A stretch of DNA of 64,000 nucleotides from Bacillus horti. Lineage in GTDB: Bacteria; Bacillota; Bacilli; Caldalkalibacillales; JCM-10596. Made by a program: the position numbers and the translations under genes. Of the stretch, positions 47,013 to 57,031 are shown one piece after another. Numbering within the stretch: position 1 is the stretch's first letter; each line of letters opens with the position of its first letter. The stretch is from contig NZ_JAUSTY010000017.1 in assembly GCF_030813115.1 (NCBI RefSeq), positions 1 through 64,000 on the forward strand, in the 5' to 3' direction. The notes under the pieces were generated by a model. That model saw only the letters and a list, made by a program, of their open reading frames with translations. It was not told the DNA's origin and did no database searches.

Positions 47013-47090
47013 TAATGGGCGTTCGATTCTTGAAAAATGAGAGAGATTAAGATATAGTCAGAAAGAATAAATCGTTTCGTGGAGGTTTAT

Positions 47091-48473
47091 ATGAACGATA
47101 GATATGCACTGATCTTAGCAGCAGGTAAAGGGACAAGAATGAAATCCAAGAAGTATAAGGTGCTTCATCCTGTTTGCGGTAAACCAATGGTTCAGCATGT
47201 GGTTGATGCCGCCAAGCGAATGAATCCACAGAAAACTATTTTGGTTGTGGGTCATGGAGCAGAGGATGTTCGCCAGCAGCTAGGTCCTGACGTAACCTAC
47301 GTGCTTCAAGAGCAACAGCTAGGAACGGGGCACGCTGTCAAGGTAGCTAAGGATCAGCTAGAAGGAAAGCAGGGACATACCCTCATTTTGTATGGAGACA
47401 CCCCTTTAATTACAGCAGAAGTACTAGAGGAGCTTATTCAATTTCATGAAGAGGAGCAAGCAATTGTCACCATTTTAACAGCCAATATGGATAATCCTAC
47501 TGGCTATGGTAGAATTGTTCGTGATCGGCATGGAAATGTGCTCAAGATTGTAGAGCACAAGGATGCCTCTACTCAGGAAAAGGAAATCCAAGAGATTAAT
47601 ACAGGGATTTATTGCTTTAGTAATGAGCATCTAGTAAACACCTTAGACAAATTAACGAATCAAAATGCCCAGGGAGAGTATTACATCACCGATTGTATTG
47701 AGATTTTAAAGAAACAAAATCATAAAGTGGCTGCTTTTCTAACAGAGGATACGGATGTCACACACGGCGTAAATGATAGAATCGCTTTAGCGGAAGCAGA
47801 AAAGCTGATGCGTTTGCGCATTAATAAGCAGCATATGCTCCAAGGAGTTACGATTATAGATCCTGAAAATACGTATATCGGACCCGATGTTACGATCGGC
47901 ATGGACACGACCATCTTGCCCGGCACTATTTTATCGGGACACACGGTCATTGGAGAGGACTGCGTGATTGGACCTTACGCAGAGCTTCGTCATGTACACA
48001 TTGGTGACGGTGTTGCGATTGAGTATGCTGTTTTAGTAGAGAGTGAAGTGGGTGATACCACTACAGTTGGTCCTTACGCTTATATTCGCCCAGGTTCTAG
48101 CATAGGAAAAGGAAGTAAAATCGGCGATTTTGTAGAGATTAAAAATTCGACGATTGGAGATGGAGCAAAAATTCCACATCTCAGCTATGTAGGAGACGCA
48201 GATATAGGAGCGAAGGTTAATATGGGCTGTGGCTCACTCACCGTTAACTATGACGGTTCACAAAAGCACCGTACTGTTGTGGAGGAAGGAAGCTTTGTAG
48301 GCTGTAATGTGAATCTTGTGGCTCCTGTACAGATTGGTCCTGGAGCGTATATTGCAGCAGGATCGACCATTACCGACTCTATGCCTGGAGATAGCTTTGC
48401 CATCGCACGTCAACGTCAAGTAACAAAGGAAAACTACGCACAAAAGCTAAAGGAAAAAAAGAAGACTAAATAA
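47091..48473 (+). CDS. glmU: bifunctional N-acetylglucosamine-1-phosphate uridyltransferase / glucosamine-1-phosphate acetyltransferase
   Basis: 460 residues from ATG 47091 with TGGAGG 5 bases upstream. It makes UDP-GlcNAc for peptidoglycan. The N-terminal pyrophosphorylase has LILAAGKGTRMKSKKYKVLH, YGDTPLITAEVL and the Asn/Asp residues near INTGIYCF. From about 250 a left-handed beta helix of hexapeptide repeats carries the acetyltransferase site (HLSYVGDADIG, NYDGSQKHRTV). Precedes prs as in B. subtilis. Confidence 0.98.
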   Translation: MNDRYALILAAGKGTRMKSKKYKVLHPVCGKPMVQHVVDAAKRMNPQKTILVVGHGAEDVRQQLGPDVTYVLQEQQLGTGHAVKVAKDQLEGKQGHTLILYGDTPLITAEVLEELIQFHEEEQAIVTILTANMDNPTGYGRIVRDRHGNVLKIVEHKDASTQEKEIQEINTGIYCFSNEHLVNTLDKLTNQNAQGEYYITDCIEILKKQNHKVAAFLTEDTDVTHGVNDRIALAEAEKLMRLRINKQHMLQGVTIIDPENTYIGPDVTIGMDTTILPGTILSGHTVIGEDCVIGPYAELRHVHIGDGVAIEYAVLVESEVGDTTTVGPYAYIRPGSSIGKGSKIGDFVEIKNSTIGDGAKIPHLSYVGDADIGAKVNMGCGSLTVNYDGSQKHRTVVEEGSFVGCNVNLVAPVQIGPGAYIAAGSTITDSMPGDSFAIARQRQVTKENYAQKLKEKKKTK

Positions 48474-48566
48474 GGCTTATCATATTCGTACATGCTTTAG
48501 TAGCTCGTACACATCCTGATCAAGTCTACTAGATCGAAACAACAAACTCGGAGGTTAGTAGGAATC

Positions 48567-49517
48567 ATGGCCAATTATCGCGACCCAAAGTTGAAAGTTT
48601 TCACCTGTAATTCAAACCCAGCACTTGCCTTACAAATATGCGAGCATATCGGTGTTACCTTAGGGAAAGCCAATGTCAATCATTTTAGTGATGGAGAAAT
48701 TGCTGTTCATATTAATGAAAGTGTTCGGGGGGCAGACGTCTTTGTAATTCAATCCACCTGTGCTCCAGTAAATGATAATATCATGGAGCTTCTTGTGATG
48801 GTGGACGCTCTGCGCCGAGCATCAGCTAAAAGTATTAATGTAATGATTCCATACTATGGCTACGCAAGACAGGATAGAAAAGCACGAGCAAGAGATCCAA
48901 TCACAGCAAAACTAGTGGCCAACTTAATTCAAGTGGCTGGTGTAAATCGTGTAATTACCATGGACTTGCACGCCACACAGATCCAAGGTTTCTTCGATAT
49001 CCCTGTGGATCATCTTTTAGGAGTTCCGATTTTAGCTGAATACTTTCTAGAAAAAGATTTGAAGGATGTCGTAGTGGTATCCCCTGATCATGGTGGTGTG
49101 ACACGTGCTCGAAAGCTAGCTGAGCGTTTGAAGGCTCCGATTGCTATTATTGATAAGCGTAGACCACAACCAAACGTAGCTGAAATTATGAACATTGTTG
49201 GTCATATTGAAGGAAAAACGGCTATCCTTATTGATGACATCATCGATACAGCAGGAACCATCTCGCTAGCAGCGAATGCGTTAGCAGAAAGTGGTGCTAA
49301 AGAAGTGTACGCTTGCTGTACACATCCTGTGCTGTCTGGCCCAGCGATGGAACGTATCAGTGCATCTAAAATTAAAGAGCTTATAGTCACAAATACCATC
49401 CCACTCTCTGAAGAAAAACAAAACGATCAGATTACGGTGCTTTCCGTTGCCTCTTTATTAGGGGAAGCGATAATTCGTGTCCATGAGGAGCTTTCTGTAA
49501 GTAAGCTTTTTGATTGA
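48567..49517 (+). CDS. prs: ribose-phosphate pyrophosphokinase
   Basis: 316 residues. It makes PRPP from ribose 5-phosphate and ATP for purine, pyrimidine, His and Trp synthesis. [18 protein letters not shown] is the N-terminal nucleotide region, [19 protein letters not shown] the signature with metal-binding His, and [13 protein letters not shown] the PRPP loop. CGGAGG precedes the ATG. Confidence 0.98.
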   Translation: MANYRDPKLKVFTCNSNPALALQICEHIGVTLGKANVNHFSDGEIAVHINESVRGADVFVIQSTCAPVNDNIMELLVMVDALRRASAKSINVMIPYYGYARQDRKARARDPITAKLVANLIQVAGVNRVITMDLHATQIQGFFDIPVDHLLGVPILAEYFLEKDLKDVVVVSPDHGGVTRARKLAERLKAPIAIIDKRRPQPNVAEIMNIVGHIEGKTAILIDDIIDTAGTISLAANALAESGAKEVYACCTHPVLSGPAMERISASKIKELIVTNTIPLSEEKQNDQITVLSVASLLGEAIIRVHEELSVSKLFD

Positions 49518-49576
49518 ACATAAACCTCGAGTTCTTAACCTATAACGATAGTAAGTCTTTGTCCGGTTCTCTCAAG

Positions 49577-49602
49577 GTTTGTTCCTCCTCCTTCAGGGGA
49601 AT
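49577..49602 (+). promoter_or_regulatory. sigma-B-like promoter of ctc
   Basis: GTTTGT, 14 bases, GGGAAT, against consensus GTTTAA-N12-14-GGGWAW. It is placed 38 bases before ctc. In B. subtilis ctc is a classical sigma-B gene, so stress control is probably conserved. Whether this organism has sigma-B cannot be seen here. Confidence 0.6.
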
Positions 49603-49639
49603 AGTATTAGATAACGATGAAAAGGAAGGGTGAGGTGTC

Positions 49640-50293
49640 ATGCAAACGTTACAGGCAGAGCAACGGGAAAGCCTTCAAAAGTCATACATGAACGAGCAGC
49701 GTAGTTTAGGAAAGGTTCCCGCTGTAGTATATGGGAGAAATATAGACAGTACCTCTATATTCGTAGAAGAGGCAGAGCTAATTAAACTCATACGGGATCA
49801 CGGCAGTAATGTGTTGGTTCAACTAAAATGGGGTAGTGGTTCATCCACAGTAATGATTGTAGATGTTCAGAAAAACCCACTGAAGGAACAGGTGGTTCAT
49901 GTAGACTTTCAGGAAATTAATCTGAAGCAAAAAACCATTGTAGAAGTCCCTATAGAGTGGGTAGGAGAAGAAGCAGTCATGAAGGATAAAGCCGTGCTCC
50001 AGAAGCAGGCGCATGTGCTTGAAGTAGAGACTCTTCCAGCAGATATTCCTGAACGTATCCAAATAGATGTGAGCAAAATGGAAATCGGTGACCAACTAAC
50101 GATTGCTGATGTACAAGTGGAGGGTAACTTCGAGCTTGTAGCCGATCAAGAAACGGTCATAGTTTCTGTGCTTCCACCTACTCTAGAAACGGATCCTGAA
50201 GAGCCGCAAATTGATGAAGAAGCAGAGCCAGCTCTGGTTGAAGGTGAAGAGGAGAGCACTGATAAAGCAGAGGAGAAGGAAGAAAACGAATAA
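49640..50293 (+). CDS. ctc: 50S ribosomal protein L25/TL5, general stress protein Ctc
   Basis: 217 residues. The N-terminal 5S rRNA-binding L25 domain (about 1-90) has GKVPAVVYGRNIDS and VHVDFQEINLKQ. The C-terminal TL5 beta domain (about 95-185) has VPIEWVGEEAVMKDKAVL and ETLPADIPERIQIDVS. An acidic tail of about 30 residues follows. AGGAAGGGTGAGG precedes the ATG. It binds 5S rRNA under stress. Confidence 0.95.
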   Translation: MQTLQAEQRESLQKSYMNEQRSLGKVPAVVYGRNIDSTSIFVEEAELIKLIRDHGSNVLVQLKWGSGSSTVMIVDVQKNPLKEQVVHVDFQEINLKQKTIVEVPIEWVGEEAVMKDKAVLQKQAHVLEVETLPADIPERIQIDVSKMEIGDQLTIADVQVEGNFELVADQETVIVSVLPPTLETDPEEPQIDEEAEPALVEGEEESTDKAEEKEENE

Positions 50294-50352
50294 ATTGTCC
50301 TTCCCTAGTTCCCCTTTTGCCTCAAAAAGTATACAATAGGAAATAAATAAGC

Positions 50353-50379
50353 AAGGCGTAACCATTTCGGTTGCGCCTT
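50353..50379 (+). terminator. hairpin after ctc
   Basis: AAGGCGTAACC pairs with GGTTGCGCCTT (one T-G pair), loop ATTTC. No T-run, so termination is uncertain. Confidence 0.5.
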
Positions 50380-50526
50380 AAATGTATGTTTGCGACAACG
50401 CCCTACTACTTAAACAGTCACACTAGGGTGAGGATTAACATGTGACCGATAGATGATAACATACATGGAAATTTGGCGCTGAGGAAGCGCTTTAGTCAGA
50501 TGTAGGAATGGTAAGGGGTTGAAAAT

Positions 50527-51087
50527 ATGAAGCTAATCGTAGGATTGGGAAATCCAGGTCCCAAATATGAGCTAACACGTCATAATATTGGTTTTTTATC
50601 CATTGACTATATCGCTGATGAACTAGGTCTGGATTTAAATAAAAGCAAGTGGAAGGGATTATACGCAGAGGGTGTTTATCAAGGGGAAAAAATTATTTTG
50701 CTGAAGCCCATGACCTTTATGAATCTATCAGGTGAGTCCATTCAAGAGGTCATGAACTTTTACAAAATTCCAGTAGAGAATATTCTCATCATCTTTGATG
50801 ATTTGGATCTGCCGTTTGGGAAAATTAAGCTGCGGTATAAAGGGAGCTCAGGTGGACATAATGGGCTAAAATCGATTATTGCTCACTTAGGTACAGATCA
50901 ATTTAAGCGCATAAAGATGGGTATTGGTCGACCTGAATTCGGGGATACCGTTTCCTATGTCCTAGGTCAGTTTCCTTTGGAGCAACAGGATACGCTAGAA
51001 GAAATGCTGGCCCATGCCTCTAAAGCTAGTACCGCTTTTATAGGGGAAGATGATTTTACTAAAGTGATGAATAAGTACAATGGGTAG
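50527..51087 (+). CDS. pth: peptidyl-tRNA hydrolase
   Basis: 186 residues. It releases tRNA from dropped-off peptidyl-tRNAs. LIVGLGNPGPKYELTRHNIGF has the catalytic His and Asn region, LLKPMTFMNLSGESI and IIFDDLDLPFGKIKLRYKGS the catalytic Asp and basic patch, and GGHNGLKSII the conserved loop. Known as spoVC in B. subtilis. Ribosome site AAGGGG before the ATG. Confidence 0.97.
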   Translation: MKLIVGLGNPGPKYELTRHNIGFLSIDYIADELGLDLNKSKWKGLYAEGVYQGEKIILLKPMTFMNLSGESIQEVMNFYKIPVENILIIFDDLDLPFGKIKLRYKGSSGGHNGLKSIIAHLGTDQFKRIKMGIGRPEFGDTVSYVLGQFPLEQQDTLEEMLAHASKASTAFIGEDDFTKVMNKYNG

Positions 51088-51176
51088 ACACGTATAGTAT
51101 AGATGTAGCGAATGAGATGCCCCTTTTTGAGACATACTAGAGAATGACTTAAAAATGGATGAGGGGTTGTTCCATC

Positions 51177-51407
51177 ATGTCCTATCGGTATGTCTGCCGT
51201 TACTGTAATCAACAGCTTGGATTGCTGACAAATAACCAACTAAATGAACAAGAGCTAGGGTTTCATACCCTATCTCCTGAGGAGAAAGAGAATATTTTGA
51301 AGAAACAAGAGAATGGTGACACTCATGTCCACATCGTTTGTGAACATTGTCAGGATACGATTCAACGTCATCCTGAATTATTACTACATCCTAACATCCT
51401 ACAATAG
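51177..51407 (+). CDS. fin: anti-sigma-F factor Fin
   Basis: 76 residues from ATG 51177 (MSYRYVCRYCNQQLG), GAGGGG upstream. Two CxxC zinc pairs (CRYC and CEHC), LGFHTLSPEEKENIL and a helical C-terminus match Fin/YabK. Fin turns off sigma-F late in forespore development so that sigma-G can take over. Same place between pth and mfd as in B. subtilis. Together with gin (27513) the window holds two forespore sigma inhibitors. Confidence 0.93.
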   Translation: MSYRYVCRYCNQQLGLLTNNQLNEQELGFHTLSPEEKENILKKQENGDTHVHIVCEHCQDTIQRHPELLLHPNILQ

Positions 51408-51418
51408 CATGCGGATCA

Positions 51419-51444
51419 GCCTTAGGTTTTCTAAGGCTTCTTTG
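51419..51444 (+). terminator. terminator of fin
   Basis: GCCTTAG-GTTTT-CTAAGGC followed by TTCTTTG; a perfect 7-bp stem with a weak T-run. Confidence 0.75.
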
Positions 51445-51483
51445 TAGTTAAAGAGATGGAGTTACAGCAGAGAGGAGGATATT

Positions 51484-54400
51484 ATGCAACAAATCCTACA
51501 GCATTTTTCCAAAGGGGAGGACTTCCAGCACGTACTAACAGCTCATCAAAAAGGCATTCAAGAGCAATTAGTGTCCGGCCTAAGTGGTTCTTCTAAGTCC
51601 TTATTTATTAGTTCTTTTCTACAAGAGCAGGATCATTCTATCTTAGTGGTCACTCACAATTTATTTCATGCTCAAAAACTATATGAAGATTTAATAGAGT
51701 GGTTGGACGAAGACGACATACAGCTTTATCCTGTTAACGACCTTATCTCATCCGACATTGCTACCGCCAGCCCTGAGCTTAAGGGACAGCGTATTCAGGT
51801 TCTGAATCAATTGTTGAAGGGAAGAAAAAGTGTAGTCATTGTCCCTTTAGCTGGAGTACGACGCTTTCTTCCTCCTGTAGCTGATTGGAAAAATGCGAGT
51901 GTAACGTTACAGTGGGGACAAGACTTAGATCTTGAAGCCTTTCAACAGCATCTTTTGTATCTAGGATATGAAAGAGTAGGAATGGTCGAAAGGCAAGGGG
52001 AGTATAGTATCAGGGGAGGAATCCTAGATCTTTATCCAGCATCTGAAGCGGCTCCTATTCGTATTGAGCTTTTTGATACGGAAATTGATTCTATTCGTAC
52101 CTTTGATTTGTCTACCCAGCGCTCTCTGGAAACGATGAAGCAGGTAGCCATTGGTCCAACGGTAGAGCTTCTAGTTCGTCCGGAGCATTTTGCTTACGCA
52201 AAAGCAAACATTGAAAAAGCGCTACAGGTGCAGCTACAGAAAACGGCTGATCAGCAGGTTCAGGATAAGCTTGTAGAGAATATTGGTTGGGAATTGGAGC
52301 AGCTACAACAAAACAGTGTATTTCAGAGTCTATATAAGTACGTGTCTTGCTTGTATCCAAAGCCAAGTACAATTATTGATTATCTACCCTCCAAAGCGGT
52401 GGTGCTATTTGACGAGCCTGCTAGAATTATAGAGTCAGAGGAATACTACAAAAAAGAAGAATTAGATTGGAAAATGTCTCTCGTTCAAACAGGGGAGTAT
52501 TTGTCAGACCTAAGTATGGCCTATCCTTTTGAAGAATGGAGAGCGAATTTGAAGCGTCCTGTTCTGCATGTCTCCTTATTTTTGCGACAGTTAGCTCAGA
52601 TTCAGCCTCAAAATATCGTCAACTTCACCTCGAAATCCATGCAAAATTTTCATGGACAGATTCCAATCATTAAAGGAGAGGTATCTAGGTGGCAAAAAAG
52701 CAGGCAGGCGGTCATTTTCTTAGCTAGTGATGAGGAAAGAGCGAAGCGCATGGTGCGAGTCTTAGAAGACTTTGATATTAATGTGAATATTCATGTTCCT
52801 GACAGGATCCAGGTGGGTGTAGAGCCTCTTATTATGATTGGTCGACTACATGCTGGCTTTGAGCTGCCCCTTCATCAGCTTGTTGTGGTTACAGAATCTG
52901 AAATTTTCACGAAGCAGCAAAAAAAGAAAAGCAGAATGCAAAAGCAGTTATCCAATGCGGAAAGAATCAAAAACTACTCCGAATTAAATGTGGGCGATCA
53001 TGTGGTCCACATCAACCATGGAATCGGAAAATATTTAGGGATTGTTACCCTGGAGATTGATGGAGTTCATAAGGATTACTTACATCTTAAATACTCTGGA
53101 AACGACAAGCTGTATGTTCCTGTAGAGCAAATTGATCAGGTGCAGAAGTACGTAGGTGGCGATGACCACGAGCCAAAGGTATATTCACTTGGGGGAAGTG
53201 ACTGGAAGAAGGTTAAGAGTAAGGTCGAATCCTCTGTTAAGGATATTGCTGCCGATTTAATCAAGCTTTACGCTAAACGAGAAGCAACAGAAGGCTTTCC
53301 CTTCGCCAAAGACTCTGATATGCATCAGGAATTCGATTCTCTTTTCCCTTATCAGGAAACAGAGGATCAATTAAGAGCGATCGAGGAAATCAAAAAGGAT
53401 ATGGAAAAAAGCAGACCGATGGATCGTTTGCTGTGCGGGGACGTGGGCTACGGCAAGACTGAAGTAGCCATACGAGCTGCGTTTAAAGCGGTCATGGATG
53501 GTAAGCAGGTGGCCATTCTAGTACCAACTACGATTCTTGCCCAGCAGCATTATGAAACGATGCGTGAGCGCTTTATCGACTATCCGATTGGAATAGAGGT
53601 GCTGAGTCGCTTCCGTTCAAGAAAAGAACAGAACCAAACGATTAAAAAGCTTAAAACTGGTCTGGTTGATATTGTCATAGGAACACATCGTCTGCTGTCC
53701 AAGGATTTAGAGTTTAAGGATTTAGGATTATTAATCGTGGACGAGGAACAGCGTTTTGGAGTGTCTCATAAAGAAAAGATCAAGCAATTAAAAGAGAATA
53801 TTGACGTATTAACGCTGACCGCCACACCGATTCCTAGAACCTTACACATGTCCATGCTAGGGGTTCGTGATCTATCTGTTATTGAAACACCACCTGAAAA
53901 TCGTTTTCCGGTTCAGACGTATGTGGTGGAATACAACGGAGCCTTAGTTCGAGAAGCGATCGAAAGAGAGCTATCGAGAGGAGGGCAGGTCTACTTTCTA
54001 TTTAATCAGGTACAGGGGATTGAGCAAATGGCAGAACAAATTCGCATGCTTGTCCCTGATGCAAGAGTAGCGATCGCCCATGGTCAAATGAAGGAATCTG
54101 AGCTAGAAGGGGTTATGATCGATTTTCTAGAGGGAGAATTTGATGTTCTTGTAAGTACTACGATTATTGAAACGGGCGTAGATATTCCAAATGTAAATAC
54201 GCTTTTGATTTACAATGCGGATAAAATGGGCTTATCCCAGCTTTACCAGCTTCGTGGACGTGTGGGGCGTTCTAATCGTATGGCGTATGCCTACTTTACG
54301 TATCAAAGAGACAAGGTTCTTACAGAGGTAGCTGAAAAACGATTGCAGGCTATCAAGGAATTTACAGAGCTAGGCTCAGGCTTTAAAATCGCTATGCGGG

Positions 54401-55026
54401 ACCTGTCCATACGTGGCGCAGGAAATTTACTAGGAGCCGAGCAGCACGGTTTTATTACATCCGTAGGTTTTGATCTGTACTCTCAATTATTGAAGGAAGC
54501 TATTGATGAACTTAAAGGCGAAAAGCCCCAGCAGCAAAAGCCTCAGCTTGAGGTTGACTTGCATGTAGATGCGTATATTCCAGAAACGTATGTTAAGGAT
54601 GGAAAGCAAAAAATCGAAATGTATAAAAAGGTACACGCTGTACAAACGCTTGAAGATGTGCAAGAATTGGAAGAGGAATTCCTGGATCGCTTTGGCCATC
54701 CACCAGAGCCTGTAGCTCGTCTTTTCATTGTTGCCCGATTAAAAGGCTATGCGATGAAACTAGGGATGGAATCTCTTATTCTCAAAAATGACACATTAAA
54801 AATGATGTTTCACGCAAGCCAAAATGATAAGATAGACGGGGGTCGTTTATTTCATATTGCCAATCAGTACGGTCGGAGAGTGGGGCTTATCTCAGATCGT
54901 CAAATCGGGATATCATTTAAAACAAAAGGTCTACCAGAGGGTGAATGGCTGACTTTAGTTGAACAGTTTGTTACCCAGCTAGATCAAGAAAACATCTTGA
55001 AAGGAGAAGAAAAGCATGCGTTATAA
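51484..55026 (+). CDS. mfd: transcription-repair coupling factor Mfd
   Basis: 1180 residues. It displaces stalled RNA polymerase and recruits UvrA. The UvrB-homology module is N-terminal (about 1-350). The RNA-polymerase interaction domain (about 495-560) has LNVGDHVVHINHGIGKYLGI. The RecG-like motor has LLCGDVGYGKTEVA (Walker A), IVDEEQRFGVSH (Walker B), TATPIPRTLHMS and QLRGRVGRSN. The C-terminal TRCF domain is at about 1020-1130. GAGGAGG precedes the ATG. Full length. Confidence 0.98.
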   Translation: MQQILQHFSKGEDFQHVLTAHQKGIQEQLVSGLSGSSKSLFISSFLQEQDHSILVVTHNLFHAQKLYEDLIEWLDEDDIQLYPVNDLISSDIATASPELKGQRIQVLNQLLKGRKSVVIVPLAGVRRFLPPVADWKNASVTLQWGQDLDLEAFQQHLLYLGYERVGMVERQGEYSIRGGILDLYPASEAAPIRIELFDTEIDSIRTFDLSTQRSLETMKQVAIGPTVELLVRPEHFAYAKANIEKALQVQLQKTADQQVQDKLVENIGWELEQLQQNSVFQSLYKYVSCLYPKPSTIIDYLPSKAVVLFDEPARIIESEEYYKKEELDWKMSLVQTGEYLSDLSMAYPFEEWRANLKRPVLHVSLFLRQLAQIQPQNIVNFTSKSMQNFHGQIPIIKGEVSRWQKSRQAVIFLASDEERAKRMVRVLEDFDINVNIHVPDRIQVGVEPLIMIGRLHAGFELPLHQLVVVTESEIFTKQQKKKSRMQKQLSNAERIKNYSELNVGDHVVHINHGIGKYLGIVTLEIDGVHKDYLHLKYSGNDKLYVPVEQIDQVQKYVGGDDHEPKVYSLGGSDWKKVKSKVESSVKDIAADLIKLYAKREATEGFPFAKDSDMHQEFDSLFPYQETEDQLRAIEEIKKDMEKSRPMDRLLCGDVGYGKTEVAIRAAFKAVMDGKQVAILVPTTILAQQHYETMRERFIDYPIGIEVLSRFRSRKEQNQTIKKLKTGLVDIVIGTHRLLSKDLEFKDLGLLIVDEEQRFGVSHKEKIKQLKENIDVLTLTATPIPRTLHMSMLGVRDLSVIETPPENRFPVQTYVVEYNGALVREAIERELSRGGQVYFLFNQVQGIEQMAEQIRMLVPDARVAIAHGQMKESELEGVMIDFLEGEFDVLVSTTIIETGVDIPNVNTLLIYNADKMGLSQLYQLRGRVGRSNRMAYAYFTYQRDKVLTEVAEKRLQAIKEFTELGSGFKIAMRDLSIRGAGNLLGAEQHGFITSVGFDLYSQLLKEAIDELKGEKPQQQKPQLEVDLHVDAYIPETYVKDGKQKIEMYKKVHAVQTLEDVQELEEEFLDRFGHPPEPVARLFIVARLKGYAMKLGMESLILKNDTLKMMFHASQNDKIDGGRLFHIANQYGRRVGLISDRQIGISFKTKGLPEGEWLTLVEQFVTQLDQENILKGEEKHAL

Positions 55027-56005
55027 AAAAGGCTTACTTATACTCATGATGCTTGCCCTGGTATGGGTCATCGCAGCATGTAACAACAATACGGATGGTA
55101 ATGGAGAAAACACGGAGGAAGGGGAGGGAAATCCAGAGCTTCCTGTCCAAGGAGAGGAAGTTGCGTTTCCTGAGCTTGACCTAACAAACCTTGGAGCAGA
55201 CGCACTTGTAGCTGAGTATGAAGGTGGAGAGGTCAATGGAGAAGAAATGGCTCGCTTTTTAGCGCTTCAGGGCTTCATTAACCCAGCACAGGCTCAAATT
55301 AATAACGATGAGTTTCGTCAAGAAGCAGTTAATTTTGTGGTGATGCAAAGCATTCTTGCTCCTCAAGTGGAGAACGACGAATGGTCATCCGAGCAAATGG
55401 AACAGTTTTGGAGCAATTTTGAGCAACAATACGGAGAAGAGAAGCTAGAGGAAGCGTATTCGAATCTCCAAAGCAGTGAAGAGCAGCTGAAGGACAGCCT
55501 ATTTCATTACTTCCTAACGATTGATTACTTTAGACAGCAGGCTACTGAAGAGGATGCCCAAGCGATGTATGATGAGTATATTATGGACTTAACCATGGTC
55601 GATGTCCGTCATATTCTAATCAATATTGAGGATCGTACTGAGGAAGAAGCTAAGGAAATCGCTGACGACCTATATGCTCAGCTTCAAGCTGGCGCTGATT
55701 TTGCTGAATTAGCTACTGAGCATTCAGATGATACAGGAAGTGCAGCTAATGGTGGACTAATTGAAGGCTTCCCTGTGACTCAATTTGTTCCAGAGTTTGC
55801 TGATGCGTCCTATAATCAAGAAATCGATGAGATTGGTGAGCCTGTTCAGACTCAATTTGGCTACCATATTATTCGTGTAGAGGATCGTCAAACTCAGTCC
55901 TTTGAAGAGCTTAGCGAATTTTTATATAGCCAGTTGGCCGAGGAAAAGTTAAATCAATATTACATCGAAACATTACCTGATCAAATTATTGAGGTTCATC
56001 TATAA
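55016..56005 (+). CDS. PrsA/SurA-like foldase lipoprotein (parvulin peptidyl-prolyl isomerase)
   Basis: 329 residues. A lipoprotein signal with lipobox IAAC (Cys22) anchors it outside the membrane. A Gly/Glu/Asn-rich linker follows, then a SurA_N-type helical region (about 60-175). The parvulin domain (about 190-295) has VRHILINIEDRTEEEA, SDDTGSAANGGLIEGF and GYHIIRVEDR. It folds secreted proteins. It overlaps mfd by 11 bases, so it is translationally coupled; B. subtilis lacks this gene here. GGAG is within the mfd end. Confidence 0.92.
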   Translation: MRYKKGLLILMMLALVWVIAACNNNTDGNGENTEEGEGNPELPVQGEEVAFPELDLTNLGADALVAEYEGGEVNGEEMARFLALQGFINPAQAQINNDEFRQEAVNFVVMQSILAPQVENDEWSSEQMEQFWSNFEQQYGEEKLEEAYSNLQSSEEQLKDSLFHYFLTIDYFRQQATEEDAQAMYDEYIMDLTMVDVRHILINIEDRTEEEAKEIADDLYAQLQAGADFAELATEHSDDTGSAANGGLIEGFPVTQFVPEFADASYNQEIDEIGEPVQTQFGYHIIRVEDRQTQSFEELSEFLYSQLAEEKLNQYYIETLPDQIIEVHL

Positions 56006-56043
56006 TAGGACAAGCTAAGAGAAGTTGTCTGCCTAACATGGAA

Positions 56044-56079
56044 GAAGCAGTCCTGTGAGCACAGCTCACAGACTGCTTC
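56044..56079 (+). terminator. long perfect hairpin after the foldase gene
   Basis: GAAGCAGTC plus TGTGAG pair with CTCACA plus GACTGCTTC with one bulged C and a 5-base loop: 15 bp. Only CTTGCATTTG follows, so intrinsic termination would be inefficient unless helped. Confidence 0.6.
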
Positions 56080-56316
56080 CTTGCATTTGTATAGCTTTTT
56101 TCCTAAATCATGTATCTGCTGAATGTTTATATGATGGAATACAAGCAAATGAGCATAAAGAGAAATTTTTACACCCTCGATGCTTAAAAATAGGGAATAT
56201 GGGAAAAGTAAGAAAAGCCACTTATATCGAACCCACAGCAACGAGACAGGTTCTGATGTAAACGGATTTAACTTTTTCTCAGCAAGGACCAATTACATCT
56301 TAGAAAGAGGGTTTTA

Positions 56317-56865
56317 ATGAGTATGAAAGCTACAGGAATTGTTCGTCGTATTGATGATCTTGGGAGAGTGGTGATTCCTAAGGAAATTCGACGCACATTA
56401 CGCATAAGAGAAGGAGATCCCCTAGAAATTTTTGTGGATCGTGAAGGAGAAGTGATTCTAAAGAAATATTCCCCAATTGGAGAGCTAGGGGATTTTGCCA
56501 AAGAATATGCCGATGCACTTTATGAAAGCTTAGGACATGTAACTTTAATCTCTGATCGTGATGCCATTATTGCTGTATCTGGAGTTTCTAAAAAGGAATA
56601 TCAAGACAAAACGGTAGGTCAAGTGATTGAAACCAGTATGGAAGAAAGAAAAACCATAGTCGAAGATACAAAAGGCACATACGAAATTTGTAAGGAAGTG
56701 CAGGATGAATACACATCGCTTTGTGTCGCTCCTATCGTTTCGGGTGGAGATCCGATTGGTGCCGTCGTTTTATTGAGTAAAAAAGATGGGGTCAAAATGG
56801 GGGATATTGAAACAAAGCTAACCGAAACTGCAGCAGGATTTCTAGGGAAACAAATGGAGCAATAA
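56317..56865 (+). CDS. spoVT: stage V sporulation regulator SpoVT
   Basis: 182 residues. The N-terminal AbrB-like swapped-hairpin domain has MKATGIVRRIDDLGRVVIPK. The C-terminal GAF-like domain (about 55-180) has the conserved IIAVSGVSKKEYQ and SLCVAPIVSGGDPIGAVVLL. It tunes sigma-G-dependent genes in the forespore. AGAGGG precedes the ATG. The paralogous DNA-binding domain is also found in AbrB at 35073. Confidence 0.97.
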   Translation: MSMKATGIVRRIDDLGRVVIPKEIRRTLRIREGDPLEIFVDREGEVILKKYSPIGELGDFAKEYADALYESLGHVTLISDRDAIIAVSGVSKKEYQDKTVGQVIETSMEERKTIVEDTKGTYEICKEVQDEYTSLCVAPIVSGGDPIGAVVLLSKKDGVKMGDIETKLTETAAGFLGKQMEQ

Positions 56866-56887
56866 GACATTCGCTAAATCCCTACTG

Positions 56888-56914
56888 ACCCCGTGCCATG
56901 AAGTGGTACGGGGT
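56888..56914 (+). terminator. terminator of spoVT
   Basis: ACCCCGTGCCA-TGAAG-TGGTACGGGGT is an 11-bp stem with one G-T pair. It is followed by TACCTATTGTTT. Confidence 0.7.
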
Positions 56915-57031
56915 TACCTATTGTTTAACTGACTATACAGAGTTCATAAAGTGTTTTTACGCCTTATCACGCTTGTATGTGATTGTATGATATAATGTTT
57001 GCAGTTTGGCAGGAGAGGAGAAAATCAAAAC

